Source: JBKQVT01 sp963804825
Lineage (GTDB): Bacteria; Planctomycetota; Planctomycetia; Pirellulales; Thermoguttaceae
DNA: 64,000 nucleotides
Assembly (NCBI GenBank): GCA_963804825.1
Contig: CAWDRV010000006.1
Span: 248,001-312,000 of the forward strand
Direction of reading: 5' to 3'
This document shows, one piece after another, positions 45,761-57,838 of the stretch. Numbering within the stretch: position 1 is the first letter of the stretch; each line of letters opens with the position of its first letter. The notes beneath the pieces are model-generated. The model was given only the letters and a program-made list of their open reading frames with translations. It made no database searches and was not told the DNA's origin. A program made the position numbers and the translations under genes.

Positions 45761-47308
45761 ATGACAGAGTCCGAAAAGACACCGCCGCGACAGATCACGA
45801 TCTTCGACACCACGCTCCGCGACGGCGAGCAATCGCCGGGGGCAAGCATGAACCTGACGGAGAAGTTGGAGATTGCGCAGGCCTTGGTCGATCTGGGCGT
45901 GGACGTGATCGAGGCCGGCTTTCCCATCGCCTCGCCCGGCGATTTCAAGGCCGTCCGCGAGATTGCCCAATCGGTCCGCGGATCGGTGATTTGCGGGCTG
46001 GCCCGCTGCCGGACCGAGGACATCGACCGCGCTTGGGAAGCCGTGCGGTTCGCCCAGCAGCCGCGGATTCACGTCTTCCTGGCCACCAGCGCGATCCATC
46101 GCGAGCATAAGCTGAAGATGGACAAGGACGAGATCATTCGCCAGGCGGTGGCGGGGGTCGAGCGGGCCGTCGGCTATTGCCCCAACGTCGAGTTCTCGCC
46201 CGAGGACGCCTCGCGGACCGAGGCCGATTTCCTCTGCAAGGTGGTCGAGGCGGCCATCGCCGCCGGGGCCACGACGGTGAACATCCCCGACACCGTCGGC
46301 TATGCAACGCCCAGCCACATGCACCAGGTCATTCGGACCCTGCGCGATCGCGTCCCCAACATCGACCGGGCGGTGATCAGCGTCCATTGCCACAACGACC
46401 TGGGCATGGCCGTGGCCAACAGCCTGGCCGCCGTCGAAGCAGGGGCGGGACAGGTGGAATGCACGATCAACGGCCTGGGCGAGCGGGCCGGCAATTGCTC
46501 GCTCGAGGAAATCGTCATGGCCCTGCGCACGCGGCAGGACCACTATCGGGCCGACACCCGCGTGCTTACCAACCGCCTGGTCCCTACCAGCCGCCTGGTG
46601 GCCAACATCACCGGGATGTTCGTGCAGCGCAACAAGGCGATTGTGGGCCAAAACGCCTTCGCCCACGAGGCCGGCATCCATCAAGACGGTATGCTCAAGG
46701 AACGCACCACCTACGAGATCATGCGGCCCGAGGACGTGGGCTTCGCCACGACCGACCTGGTCCTGGGCAAACACAGCGGCCGGGCCGCACTGGCCAACCG
46801 CGCCAAGGCCCTCGGCTACACCCTCAACGCCGAACAACTCAAAACCGTCTTCGACCAGTTCAAAATCCTGGCCGACAAGAAAAAGGAAATCTACGACGCC
46901 GACCTCTCCGCCCTCATCGAGCAGGAAATCCGCTCCGTGAGCGAACTCTGGGCGCTGGTGTCGTACCAGGTGACCTCGGGGACGGGCAAGGTGCCCGAGG
47001 TCACGCTCCGGCTGCGCCGAGGCGAGGAGAACTTCACAACCCAAATGGCTTGTGGCGACGGCCCCGTGGACGCGGTCTTTCTCGCCATCGAGGAACTGAC
47101 CGGCGTCACCGTCACCTGCCGCGACTTCACCATCCACAACGTGACGGTGGGCAAGGACGCTCAGGGCGAGGTGGTCGTCGAGGTCGAGCACGAGGGCCAG
47201 TTATATCGCGGCCGGGGTGTTTCGACCGACAGCGTCGAGGCCAGCGCGAAGGCATTTCTCGGGGCCGTCAATCGGATCGCCGCCAGCGGCGCCGGTCCGT
47301 CGCCGTGA
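45761..47308 (+). CDS. leuA: 2-isopropylmalate synthase
   Basis: 515 residues, the first committed enzyme of leucine synthesis, joining acetyl-CoA and 2-oxoisovalerate. Motifs: ITIFDTTLRDGEQSPGASMN (active-site start), HVFLATSAIHREHKL, VEFSPEDASRTEADFL, the metal-binding ISVHCHNDLGMAVANSLAAV, and INGLGERAGNCSLEE. The C-terminal regulatory domain (FTTQMACGDGPVDAVFLAIE, LYRGRGVSTDSVEASAKA) that binds leucine for feedback inhibition is present. It is controlled by the leader at 45600 and the terminator at 45701. No leuB/C/D is in the window. Confidence 0.96.
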   Translation: MTESEKTPPRQITIFDTTLRDGEQSPGASMNLTEKLEIAQALVDLGVDVIEAGFPIASPGDFKAVREIAQSVRGSVICGLARCRTEDIDRAWEAVRFAQQPRIHVFLATSAIHREHKLKMDKDEIIRQAVAGVERAVGYCPNVEFSPEDASRTEADFLCKVVEAAIAAGATTVNIPDTVGYATPSHMHQVIRTLRDRVPNIDRAVISVHCHNDLGMAVANSLAAVEAGAGQVECTINGLGERAGNCSLEEIVMALRTRQDHYRADTRVLTNRLVPTSRLVANITGMFVQRNKAIVGQNAFAHEAGIHQDGMLKERTTYEIMRPEDVGFATTDLVLGKHSGRAALANRAKALGYTLNAEQLKTVFDQFKILADKKKEIYDADLSALIEQEIRSVSELWALVSYQVTSGTGKVPEVTLRLRRGEENFTTQMACGDGPVDAVFLAIEELTGVTVTCRDFTIHNVTVGKDAQGEVVVEVEHEGQLYRGRGVSTDSVEASAKAFLGAVNRIAASGAGPSP

Positions 47309-47350
47309 AACGCCGTGACAGGACAACTCGACGGTATTCATCATGGAAAA

Positions 47351-47372
47351 GCCCCGGACTGCTGTCCGGGGG
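47351..47372. terminator. Hairpin between leuA and tRNA-Leu
   Basis: GCCCCGGACTGCTGTCCGGG is a shortened copy of the CCCCCGGAC hairpin family. It lies after leuA and could end its transcript; there is no T-tract. Confidence 0.55.
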
Positions 47373-47423
47373 GCGGGGAGTGAGCGAGAGGTTTTTTCCG
47401 ATCCCAACACAGGAGTGTATCGC

Positions 47424-47509
47424 GGCCGAGTGGCGGAATTGGTAGACGCTCAGGATTTAAAATCCTGTGGGGGGTAACCCTCGTGCGGGTTCGAGTCCCG
47501 CCTCGGCCA
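47424..47509 (+). tRNA. tRNA-Leu (anticodon UAA)
   Basis: 86 bases. Acceptor GGCCGAG pairs with CTCGGCC, the D-arm is GCGGAATTGGTAGACGC, the anticodon stem CAGGA/TCCTG holds the loop TTTAAAA with anticodon TAA, there is a class II variable arm, and the T-loop is GGTTCGAGTCC. Leucine tRNAs have this long variable arm. CCA is not encoded. It reads UUA/UUG, the codons that dominate the leader peptide upstream of leuA, and lies 115 bases downstream of leuA. Confidence 0.95.
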
Positions 47510-47592
47510 CTGTCTTCTCGTACCGATTTTCCCGTCGGCGTGGAATAGTTTCCACGCCGCCGGCGAGACCTATGACCTTGGGACCGCGACGG

Positions 47593-47895
47593 TCACTCCT
47601 CGATGACCTCTTTGACAAGCTGGACGAAATGGGGGGTCTTCTGCGACTCGCTCAACTCGGCCGCCTTCTTGTCGGCCTCGGGCCGCTGACTGTAATCGAA
47701 CAGGGCGATCCGCCGCAACGATTGGTTGAAGACGCCCCAAAAGGCCTTCAGACGCACTTCCTTGGCGACCTTGGCGCGAGTCTTTCGCTTGGCCGGGACC
47801 TTCTTCTTGACCGGCGCCTGCTCCTCGCCATTGACGACCGCGGCCGTCTCGTTCTCTTCGCGCAACTCTTTTCGGTTCAATATCTTACGAGCCAT
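47593..47895 (-). CDS. Unrecognised small basic protein
   Basis: 100 residues, Lys/Arg-rich in the N-terminal half (KKKVPAKRKTRAKVAKEVRL) followed by KAFWGVFNQSLRRIALFDYS and a C-terminal helix (PHFVQLVKEVIEE). The basic patch suggests nucleic-acid contact but there is no known domain. It stands alone, between tRNA-Leu and the M20 peptidase gene. It starts MARKILNRKELREE. A true gene is likely because its residues are non-repetitive and the frame is open. Confidence 0.6.
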   Translation of the reverse strand: MARKILNRKELREENETAAVVNGEEQAPVKKKVPAKRKTRAKVAKEVRLKAFWGVFNQSLRRIALFDYSQRPEADKKAAELSESQKTPHFVQLVKEVIEE

Positions 47896-48052
47896 GTTCA
47901 GTCCTCAGATTTTGGAACCCGCAGCAAGGTCCTTTTCAGAATCCGCTAAGCGTTTGGCCCGTATGGGGGGCGGGCCGGGCCACAACAGACCACCATCATA
48001 GCGGATTCGCGGCCCGTTTACCAGCGGAGCGGGCCAGACAGCCCAGGAAGTT

Positions 48053-49227
48053 TCACGTCGCCGTGGCCAGCCGCAACGCGATCCGACAGCCTTGCTGGAA
48101 CTCACCGAGGTCCAACCGCTCGGAGGTCGTGTGGGCGTTGGCCTGCCCACAGCCGAGCGTGACCGTTGGAATCCCGCGGGCCGACATCCAATTGGCGTCC
48201 AGGCCGCCGTTGGAGACGAGTCGGACCGGATGGCCGCCCAAGGCGCGGATGACGGCCTCGGCCTCCAGCACCGAGGGATCGTCGTCGGGCAAGCGGAACG
48301 ATTCGTAATCGAGCCGGCCCTGGAAGCGCACCTTGCCGCGGCTGCCGAGGCTGCTTCGCACGTTGCCGGCGGCGTCGCGGAACGCGCGCTCGATGGCGCG
48401 GACGATCTCGCGGCGGAATGCCGGATCGTGGCTGCGGGCCTCCGGCGCAGCTCGGCCGATGGCGTGACGACGTTCGTGGCCTCGCCGGCGTGAATGACGC
48501 CGATGTTGCTGGTGCCGCGCCGGCCGGCGTTCTCGATCTGGCCGAGCCAGCGATCGCGGTGCAATCGGGCGATGGCCAGCGCGGCGATGGTGATGGCGTT
48601 GATTCCCTGTTCGGGAACCACGCCCGCATGACTGGCCCGGCCGCTGACGTGAATGTTCAAGCGATATCCGCCCGTGGCGCCGACGGACACCTTGTCGGTG
48701 GCGCCGCCGTCGAAGTTGAACGCCAACGCCGGTTTGCCCAGGGCGCCCAGGCTGCAAAAACGCGCGCCGTACAGACCGATTTCTTCCTGAACGGTCCAGA
48801 GGAACGTCAACGGCGGATGGGGCAATCGGCGGCGGAGAATTTCGATCGCGGCGGACAGGATCGCGGTTGTCCCGGCGCGGTCGTCGGCGCCCAGGGCGGT
48901 TTGCTTGTCGGCCGGGACGATCCAGCGGCCGCGGCGGACCGGCCGCGCCCCGCGACACAGCGGGACGGTATCGACGTGGGCCATCAGCAGCCGCCGCCGG
49001 CCCGGCGCCGTGCCCGGCAACTTGCACACGAGGTTGCCGATCTGACCGCCGTTGCGGGGGCTGCGGCGATGCGCCTGATCGAAGGAGAGGCACTCGGCCG
49101 GCGCGCCTGCCGCGCGGAGCAACGCGGCGATCGCTTCCATCACCGCCTGTTCCTCGCCGCTGGGGCCGGGAATGGCCAGCAACGTCAGGATGAGCCGTTC
49201 CCATTCGTCGATCGATCGTTTGTTCAT
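48053..49227 (-). CDS. M20/M42-family metallopeptidase (frameshifted)
   Basis: About 392 residues after one indel at about 48445. Zinc-site elements: LLMAHVDTVPLCRG, LGADDRAGTTAILSAAIEIL, FLWTVQEEIGLYGARF (Glu-Glu), FNFDGGATDKVSVGATGGYR, a dimerisation-domain pattern (VSGRASHAGVVPEQGINAI), and the last ligand in LGCGQANAHTTSERLDLGEF. It resembles PepT-like tripeptide aminopeptidases. It is cytoplasmic. The start is ATG at 49227. Its frame restores over the full span with a one-base loss or two-base gain. Confidence 0.85.
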
Positions 49228-49359
49228 GGGTTTTGCGGGAGAATAGGGTCAAGAGCGAGCCAAGGCTGCGCTTCTGGGGCCACTTTGCACCGTCGCCGGA
49301 CAGCGTTATGTTATGGGGGCCAAGACAGAATTGCAAGCGTTTCGGGGCGAAGGAATTTC

Positions 49360-49842
49360 ATGCGGTTTTTTATTGCCGGAATCATGCAGGGATCGCACAC
49401 GGCCGCCGTGATGCACAACCAGGATTACCGCCGGCGGATCACGGACCTGGTTGCGGCCCGGTTCCCCGGCGCCGACATCTACGACCCGCTGGCCAGGCAC
49501 AGCAAGTCGATGGGCTACGACAAGGCGACCGGGCGCGAGGTCTTTTTCCGCCACAACGCGATGTGCCGCGAAATCGACGTCCTGCTGGCCTTCGTGCCCG
49601 AGGCTTCGATGGGCACGGCCATCGAGATGTGGGAAGCCTACCAGCACGGCGCGGTGGTTATCACGATCAGTCCGTTGAAGCATAATTGGGCGGTGAAGTT
49701 TCTCAGCCACGCCCTCTATGCCGACGAGGAGCAATTCGTCGCCGCGCTGGAGAGCGGACAACTGGCCGAGCGGATCGAGGAAGTGCTGGGGGGAAAGGCG
49801 GAAGGCGGAAAGGGGGAAGGAAGAAGGGAGCCGGAGGCGTAA
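49360..49842 (+). CDS. Nucleoside 2-deoxyribosyltransferase-like protein
   Basis: 160 residues. The Rossmann-type pattern FFIAGIMQGSHTAAVMHNQ, DYRRRITDLVAARFPGADIY and the catalytic-like VPEASMGTAIEMWEAYQHG match nucleoside 2-deoxyribosyltransferase-like enzymes, though no close member is certain. The start ATG has AAGGAAT upstream. The last 16 residues (GGKAEGGKGEGRREPEA) come from a dispersed purine repeat, and the TAA stop is in a GCCGGAGGCGTAAGCCTCCG palindrome, so a shorter ancestral end seems likely. Confidence 0.65.
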   Translation: MRFFIAGIMQGSHTAAVMHNQDYRRRITDLVAARFPGADIYDPLARHSKSMGYDKATGREVFFRHNAMCREIDVLLAFVPEASMGTAIEMWEAYQHGAVVITISPLKHNWAVKFLSHALYADEEQFVAALESGQLAERIEEVLGGKAEGGKGEGRREPEA

Positions 49843-49940
49843 GCCTCCGGATGGTATAGCGTAAGGATGACGGATGAAGGATGAAAACGGAGGGCGGATC
49901 GCTTGCGGTTTCGCATCGTTCAAATCGCTTGCGGTTTCAC
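49797..49940. repeat. Repeat cluster over a gene end: GGAAGGCGG, CCGGAGGCGTAAGCC, CGAAACCG
   Basis: A purine run of GGCGGAAAGGGGGAAGGAAG (49797-49830), a hairpin CCGGAGGCGTAAGCCTCCGG (49834-49853), and two GCTTGCGGTTTCGCA copies (49900-49915, 49926-49940). The first two are within and at the stop of the deoxyribosyltransferase-like gene. Confidence 0.8.
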
Positions 49941-49958
49941 ACCCTTCGCCTTTTTTTC

Positions 49959-51506
49959 TCAGTGATACTCCGTCGGGTCCAGGCCGCAGATGTACTTCCG
50001 CCAGGCGTCCATGTGCTCTTTGCTGAGGCCGTTTTCGCGGACGATCTCGGTTTCGACCTGGCGGGCGGTGTTGGGCACGGTGACGCGGACCCGCAATCGA
50101 CCGTTGGCCTCGTAATGGAAACGGACCTTGACCGGCGACTGGGCCGGCAGGTTGGCAGGCATGTGGCGGACCGAGCAGCGGCCGATCCGGGTGCAATCAT
50201 CGGCCGACGGGCTCTCGCCCTCGACGATCTCGACGAGGATCGAGCGTTGGTTGGCCTTCGAGGTCCTGAAGATGCGGCGGGCGGTGGCGGGCAGAACGGT
50301 ATTCCGCGGGATGAGGATGCCGTTGCGTTTGCGATGCGTCAACGGGTCGATGCCGACCACGCCCAGGCTATGGGAGTTCACGTTCTTGATGGAGAAGGCG
50401 GGGGGCCGTCCGTCGCGCTCGGCCAGGATCAGCCCGGCCCGCAACGCCGCGCCGTGGGCCACGGCCTCGTCGGCGGCGACCGAGGCGTCGGGCAGCTTTC
50501 CGGAAAGCTGTTGGAGCATCTCGCGGACCATGGGCATGCGGCGTGGAACCGCCGACCAGCAGGATGCGATCCAGATCGGGCCAATCCAGTCCCGCCGCCT
50601 TCAGCGATTGCACCACGGTGAACCGCGTGCGATCCAACAGGTCTTGGGTCGCGTCCTCGAACTCGTGCCGCGTGACCTCGATGCGCGAACTGCGGCCGCG
50701 ATACTCGCAAACCACGGGGGCCTTGGTCGCGCGCGGAAAGCGTCCGCTTGGCGTCCTCGCATTCCAGCCATAGTTTCCCGGCGGCGTTCGGATCGTCGCG
50801 CGGATCGCAAGCGTGCTCGCGGCGGAAGTGCTCGGCCACCAGGTCGACCAGCCGCTGGTCCCAGTCGAATCCGCCCAGCCGCACGTCGCCGTCGGTCGCC
50901 AGGGCGAGGAACTCGCTGCCGCGGATTTCCATGACGGTGACGTCGAACGTCCCCCCGCCAAGATCGTAAACCAGGACGCGGAGCGGCTTGGCACTGCTGC
51001 CGTGACGGTCGAGAAAGCCTTGCTGAAAACCGAAGGCCACGGCGGCCGCCGTCGGCTCGTTGATGATGTCCATCACCTCGAAGCCCGCCATGTAGCCGGC
51101 GTCCTGCGTCGCCTTGCGGCGGACCTCGTCGAAGTACGCCGGCACCGTGATGACCACCTGGTTGAAAGGGCCGATCTGCTGGGCCCCGTCCAGGCGGAGC
51201 TTGTTGAGGATCCAGGCTTGCAGCACCTCGGGCGCGTATTGCTTGCCCTCAAGCACCTTGTGAAACACGCGATCCCATGTCGCGCTTGACGCATTCGGCC
51301 ACGTGGTCGCTCTCGCCGATCATGGCCTTCATGGCTTCCTTGCCCACGACCATGTCCTGGCCGTCGATCAGCACGACGCTCGGCGTGATGCGGTCGCCCT
51401 CGGCGTTGACCAGGGTGACGGGCTGGCCCCGTTCGTCCAAATGGGCGAGGACCGAGAACGTCGTTCCCAGATCAATGCCGACGGCGGGTATCGCGGAATC
51501 TGTCAT
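49959..51506 (-). CDS. Hsp70-family protein without C-terminal lid (frameshifted)
   Basis: About 515 residues after removing three extra bases (about 51275, 50730 and 50535), compared with about 640 in DnaK. ATPase motifs: phosphate-1 VGIDLGTTFSVLAHL, VVITVPAYFDEVRRKATQDA, IINEPTAAAVAFG, phosphate-2 VYDLGGGTFDVTVMEIRG, and the adenosine motif DRILLVGGSTRMPMVREMLQ. The beta half of the substrate domain is partly present (GVVGIDPLTHRKRNGILIP) and ends with VRVTVPNTARQVETEI and GLSKEHMDAWRKYICG; no helical lid follows. It is probably a cytoplasmic chaperone-like protein. Followed by a composite repeat, then the second Hsp70 gene upstream. Confidence 0.85.
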
Positions 51507-51547
51507 GCGAGTGTCGTGCGTCAGTCTGTCGGGATCTTATCGTGGAG

Positions 51548-51859
51548 TGGAATTGGTGCGGATTTCGACCCGGAGGGTCGTTTGATAATAGCCCAGCGAT
51601 TCATCGTTCGACCCGGAGGGTCGTTTGATAATAGCCCAGCGATTCATCGCTGGGTAGCGGAGGTGCCCCATTTCATCTTCGTCCCGTAGGGACGATCGAA
51701 TTTCGGATGCCCCATTTCGGCCGTCCCTACGGGACTTGTCACACAAAATAGTTATGCTTGCCGTCCCAGCAGTAAACTGCTGGGCTATTATCAAACGCCC
51801 CTACGGGGCAAGAACAGTCGCCAAACTCATTAGTTCCCTCAATTATGAATTACTACACC
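51548..51859. repeat. Composite repeat element, copy 2 (about 310 bp)
   Basis: It shows the same order of hairpins as copy 1 at 19731: CGACCCGGAGGGTCG, CCCAGCGATTCATCGCTGGG, CGTCCCGTAGGGACG, CCCAGCAGTAAACTGCTGGG, CCCCTACGGGGC, then TTATGAATTACTACACC. The first hairpin pair is duplicated here (51567-51608 and 51609-51650). It lies between the two Hsp70 genes. Confidence 0.85.
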
Positions 51860-51947
51860 AGGGGCCAGGAGCCGGGGACCGCACCCGTGTTCCTTTCTCT
51901 CTATTCTGGCGTTTGCCGGCCGTTGTGTCCACCGCGAACAGCAAAGA

Positions 51948-53940
<1,993 letters not shown>

Positions 53941-53976
53941 CGGACCATCACTTCGTTTCTATTGCGGAAAACCACA

Positions 53977-54058
53977 GTAGGGTGGGTCGAGCGCAGCGAG
54001 CCCCACCAAAATCCGCGAAAAACTAACGGTGGGGCTCGCTGCGCTCGACCCACCCTAC
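53977..54058. repeat. Long palindrome, GGTGGGTCGAGCGCAGCGAG family
   Basis: GTAGGGTGGGTCGAGCGCAG-CGAGCCCCACC and its complement are 31-base perfect arms around AAAATCCGCGAAAAACTAAC. It lies between the second Hsp70 gene and ppdK, both on the minus strand, and would form a very stable RNA stem. Confidence 0.85.
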
Positions 54059-54076
54059 AAATTTGTCATCGGACCA

Positions 54077-56909
54077 TCACTTCTTCTCTTTCAGGGCGGT
54101 GGCCAGCCCCACGAGCGTTGCGTGGCCCAAGGGCGAGGGACCGGCCGCCTTCAAGGCCGCGTGCGCCGCGGCCAGACGGGCAATCGGCACCCGGTAGGGC
54201 GAGCAACTCACGTAAGTCAAGCCACTCTTGAAGCAGAACTCGACCGAGGCCGGATCGCCGCCTTGCTCGCCGCAAATGCCGATCTTCAACTCCGGCCGCG
54301 TGGCACGCCCCTTCTCGACCGAAACCTTGATCAACTGGCCGACGCCCTGCTGGTCGATCGTCTGGAACGGATCGGCCGGGAGGATGTTGTCCTTCAGGTA
54401 GTCGGGCAGGAAGCTGCCGATGTCGTCGCGGCTGAAACCGAACGTCATCTGCGTCAGGTCGTTGGTGCCGAAGGAGAAGAACTGCGCCACCTTGGCCATG
54501 CGGTCGGCCAGCAGCGCGGCCCGCGGAATCTCGATCATCGTGCCGTAGAGATACTTCACGTCGACGCCCAGCCGGGCCTTGACGTCCTCATGCACGCGAT
54601 CGACGATCACCTTCGTCACTTCCAACTCGCGGACATCGCACGTGACCGGGACCATGATCTCGGGCCGGGCGTCCTTGCCGGCCTGGATCAACTCGGCCGC
54701 GGCCTCGAAAATGGCCCGGACCTGCATCTCGGTCACCTCGGGATAGGTGACGCCGAGCCGGACGCCGCGATGGCCCATCATCGGGTTGGTCTCGTGCAAC
54801 TGCTCGCCGCGCAGCCGGACCTCGGCCGGCTTGATGCCGAGGGCCTTGGCCAGCTCGGCCTGCGCGGCCTTGTCCTGGGGCACGAACTCGTGCAGCGGCG
54901 GGTCCAGCAGGCGGATCGTCACCGGCAGCCCTTCCATGGCTTCGAGCGTCCCCTTGATGCTCCGCTTGACGAAGGGGAACAGCTCGTTGACCACGGCCTT
55001 GCGCTCCTCGAGGACTTCCTCCTCGGCGGCCTCCTTGGCTTGCTTGGTCTTGCCGGGCTTGGGCTTCTTGCCCAGCGCCATGATCATCTTTCGCAGGATG
55101 AACAGCGGCTCGTCGGCGCCCTTGCCGTAGAACATGTGCTCGGTGCGGAACAGCCCGATGCCCTCGGCGCCGAAGCCGCGGGCGACCTTGGCGTCCTCGG
55201 GCGTGTCGGCGTTGGTCCGCACGCCCAGGGTGCGGTGCTTGTCGACCAGCTTCATGAACTCCTGGAAGCGGGGATTCTCGGTGGCGTCGATCATCGCCAA
55301 CGCCCCGGCGTAGGCGCGGCCCTTGGTGCCGTTGAGCGTCAGGAGGTCGCCCGCCTTGAACGTGGCCGCGCCGGCGGTCATGGTCCTGGCGGCCAGGTTG
55401 ATCTTCATCGCGCCGGCGCCGACGATGCAGCACTTGCCCCAACCGCGCGCGACCAGGGCGGCGTGGCTGGTCATGCCGCCGCGGGCGGTGAGGATGCCCT
55501 CGGCGGCCCGCATCCCCTCGACGTCCTCGGGGTTGGTCTCTTCACGGACGAGGATGACGTTCACGCCGCGGGCGGCCTCGGCCACCGCCTCGGCCGAGGT
55601 GAAGACGATCTTGCCGCAGGCCCCGCCCGGTCCGGCGGGCAGACCCAAAAGCACCGCCTCGGCCGTCTTCTCGGCGGCCGGATCGATGATCGGGTGCAGC
55701 AGCTCGTCCAACTGGGCCGGCTCGACCCGCAGCACGGCCGTCGGCTCGTCGATCAGCCGCTCGGCGAGCATGTCCATGGCCATGTTCAAGGCCGCGGTGC
55801 CGGTCCGCTTGCCGTTGCGGCACTGGAGCATGTACAGCTTGCCGTCCTGGATCGTGAACTCGATGTCCTGCATGTCCTTGTAGTGCTGCTCCAGCTTCGT
55901 GCGAATGTCGGCCAAGCTGGCGGTACAACTCGGGCATCCCGGTCTGGAGCGACGGGAGGTGCTTGTTCTGCTCGTTCTTGGTCTCTTCGTTCAAGGGGTT
56001 CGGCGTGCGGATGCCGGCCACCACGTCCTCGCCCTGGGCGTTGACCAGCCACTCGCCGTAGAACTTGTTCTCGCCGGTGGCCGGGTTGCGGCTGAAGGCC
56101 ACGCCCGTGGCCGACGTGTCGCCCATGTTGCCGAAGACCATGCTCTGCACGTTGCAGGCGGTGCCCCATTCTTGCGGAATGCCCTCGATCTTGCGGTAGG
56201 ACACGGACCGGCGGCCGTTCCAACTCTTGAACACGGCCCCGATGGCGCCCCAAAGCTGCTCTTGCGGATCGTCGGGGAACGGACGGCCCAGCACCTCTTG
56301 CACCTTCTTCTTGAAGTCCCCGCACAGACGCTTGAGGTCCTTGGCGGTCAGGTCGGTGTCGGACGTGCACTTCTTGGCCTTCTTCTTTTTGGCCATGAGG
56401 TGCTCGAGTTGGACGCGGATGCCCTTGCCCTCGGCCGGCTCGATGTCCTCGGCCTTCTCCATGACCACGTCGGCGTACATCATGATCAGCCGGCGGTAGG
56501 CGTCGTAGACGAACCGCTCGCTGCCCGACTTCTTGACCAGGCCGGGGATCGTCGCCTGGCAGAGGCCGACGTTGAGCACGGTTTCCATCATGCCGGGCAT
56601 GGACTTGCGGGCCCCGCTGCGGCAGGAGAGCAAAAGCGGGTTCTCCGCGTCGCCGTACTTCATGTCCATCGCCTGCTCGGTCTGGGCGACGGCCACGGCA
56701 ACTTCGTCCCGGAGCGACTGCGGAAACTGGCGTCCCTCGTGGAAATACGCCGTGCAGAATTCCGTGGTAATCGTGAAGCCGGCGGGAACGGGCAGGCCCA
56801 GGCGCGACATCTCGGCCAGATTCGCCCCCTTGCCGCCCAAGAGGTTTTTCATGCTGGCATCGCCATCCGTCCCTTGGGGACCAAAGCGATAAACGTACTT
56901 GGTAGCCAT
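54077..56909 (-). CDS. ppdK: Pyruvate, phosphate dikinase (frameshifted)
   Basis: About 943 residues after one extra G at about 55915 (GCTTGGCCGAC becomes GCTTGCCGAC, restoring QLADIRTKLEQ). The ATP-grasp part has MKNLLGGKGANLAEMSRLGL and MPGMMETVLNVGLC; the swivelling His is in TARGGMTSHAALVARGWGKC; the PEP-binding barrel has LRGEQLHETNPMMGHRGVRL, FSFGTNDLTQMTFGFSRDD and the catalytic Cys in GICGEQGGDPASVEFC. It interconverts pyruvate, ATP and Pi with PEP, AMP and PPi. An internal KKKKAKKCTSDTDLTAKDLK basic stretch is notable. The start ATG has GGAAGG upstream. Confidence 0.93.
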
Positions 56910-57112
56910 GTCTAAATTCCTTCCAGGTATCCTTCCGAAGTTGCCTCGATGCGAAACGGGGTAATCTAACAGTCTGGCCGGGAAACGTCAAGGATTGAGG
57001 CAGCACGGGGACAGGACCGGGCGTGGCACGTGCGGTCGTGCGTAACCCCCGGAAGAGGGGGTGCAAACATGAACCATCGCCCCGGCGGTCGGACTTGTGT
57101 ATATTGGGCGAC

Positions 57113-57781
57113 GTGGACGATAACTCCTTGCCGCCGACGAACTTCGCCCTGACCGCCGCCATCTTTGAAGGGGCCTTGGTGTTCGTGGCCGTCGGACTGG
57201 GCTGGCTGCTGAATCAGCCCCCTCTTGAGACGTTCCATTGGAAACCCGTCGGACTGGTGCTCGGCCCGTTGCTGGCACTGCCGATGCTGGCGATCATGCT
57301 TGTCAGCGTCCGTGGGCCGTTCTGGCCGTTTTCCGCCATCCGGCGGGTCGTGGATGAGATGCTGGTTCCGCTGTTTCGGCGGTTCACCGTCGGGGAAATG
57401 GCGATCATCTCGCTCTTGGCCGGTCTGGGCGAGGAGATGCTCTTCCGCGGTGTTTTTCAGGCGTCCATCGCCCGCTGGACCGGCGGCAATGGCCCCGGCG
57501 TCCCCTGGCACGCCGACGCGGCGTCCGGCTGGCTCGCGCTGGGGGTCGTGGCCGTCCTTTTCGGGTTGGCGCACAGCGTGAATCTTGGATATGCCCTTCT
57601 TGCGGGAGTGATCGGTCTTTATCTCGGTTGGATTTGGATGCTCAGCGACAACCTGATGGTTCCCATCGCGGCGCACGCCGTTTATGACTTTTTCGCACTC
57701 GTCTATTTGGTAAAGATTCGGGGTTTTGCCGGTCGGGCCGATGGCGCGGACTCGGCAATGCAGGGGAAGTCTAATCAATAA
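57113..57781 (+). CDS. CPBP-family intramembrane metalloprotease
   Basis: 222 residues with about five membrane helices. The CPBP/CAAX-protease signature is visible: the Glu-Glu motif GLGEEMLFRGVFQASIARW, then VLFGLAHSVNLGYALLAGV and the last motif PIAAHAVYDFFALVYLVKI. These enzymes cleave inside the membrane or act in prenyl-protein or bacteriocin contexts; the substrate is unknown. The GTG at 57113 gives a first residue just before FALTAAIFEGALVFVAVGLG; longer in-frame starts up to 57023 add a basic N-terminus. It stands 200 bases from ppdK on the other strand. Confidence 0.75.
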   Translation: MDDNSLPPTNFALTAAIFEGALVFVAVGLGWLLNQPPLETFHWKPVGLVLGPLLALPMLAIMLVSVRGPFWPFSAIRRVVDEMLVPLFRRFTVGEMAIISLLAGLGEEMLFRGVFQASIARWTGGNGPGVPWHADAASGWLALGVVAVLFGLAHSVNLGYALLAGVIGLYLGWIWMLSDNLMVPIAAHAVYDFFALVYLVKIRGFAGRADGADSAMQGKSNQ

Positions 57782-57838
57782 TTCAGGGCTAGCGGCCGAT
57801 GAGGTGGATAGGTCTTCCTAGCACCGCAGGCGTGTCGC

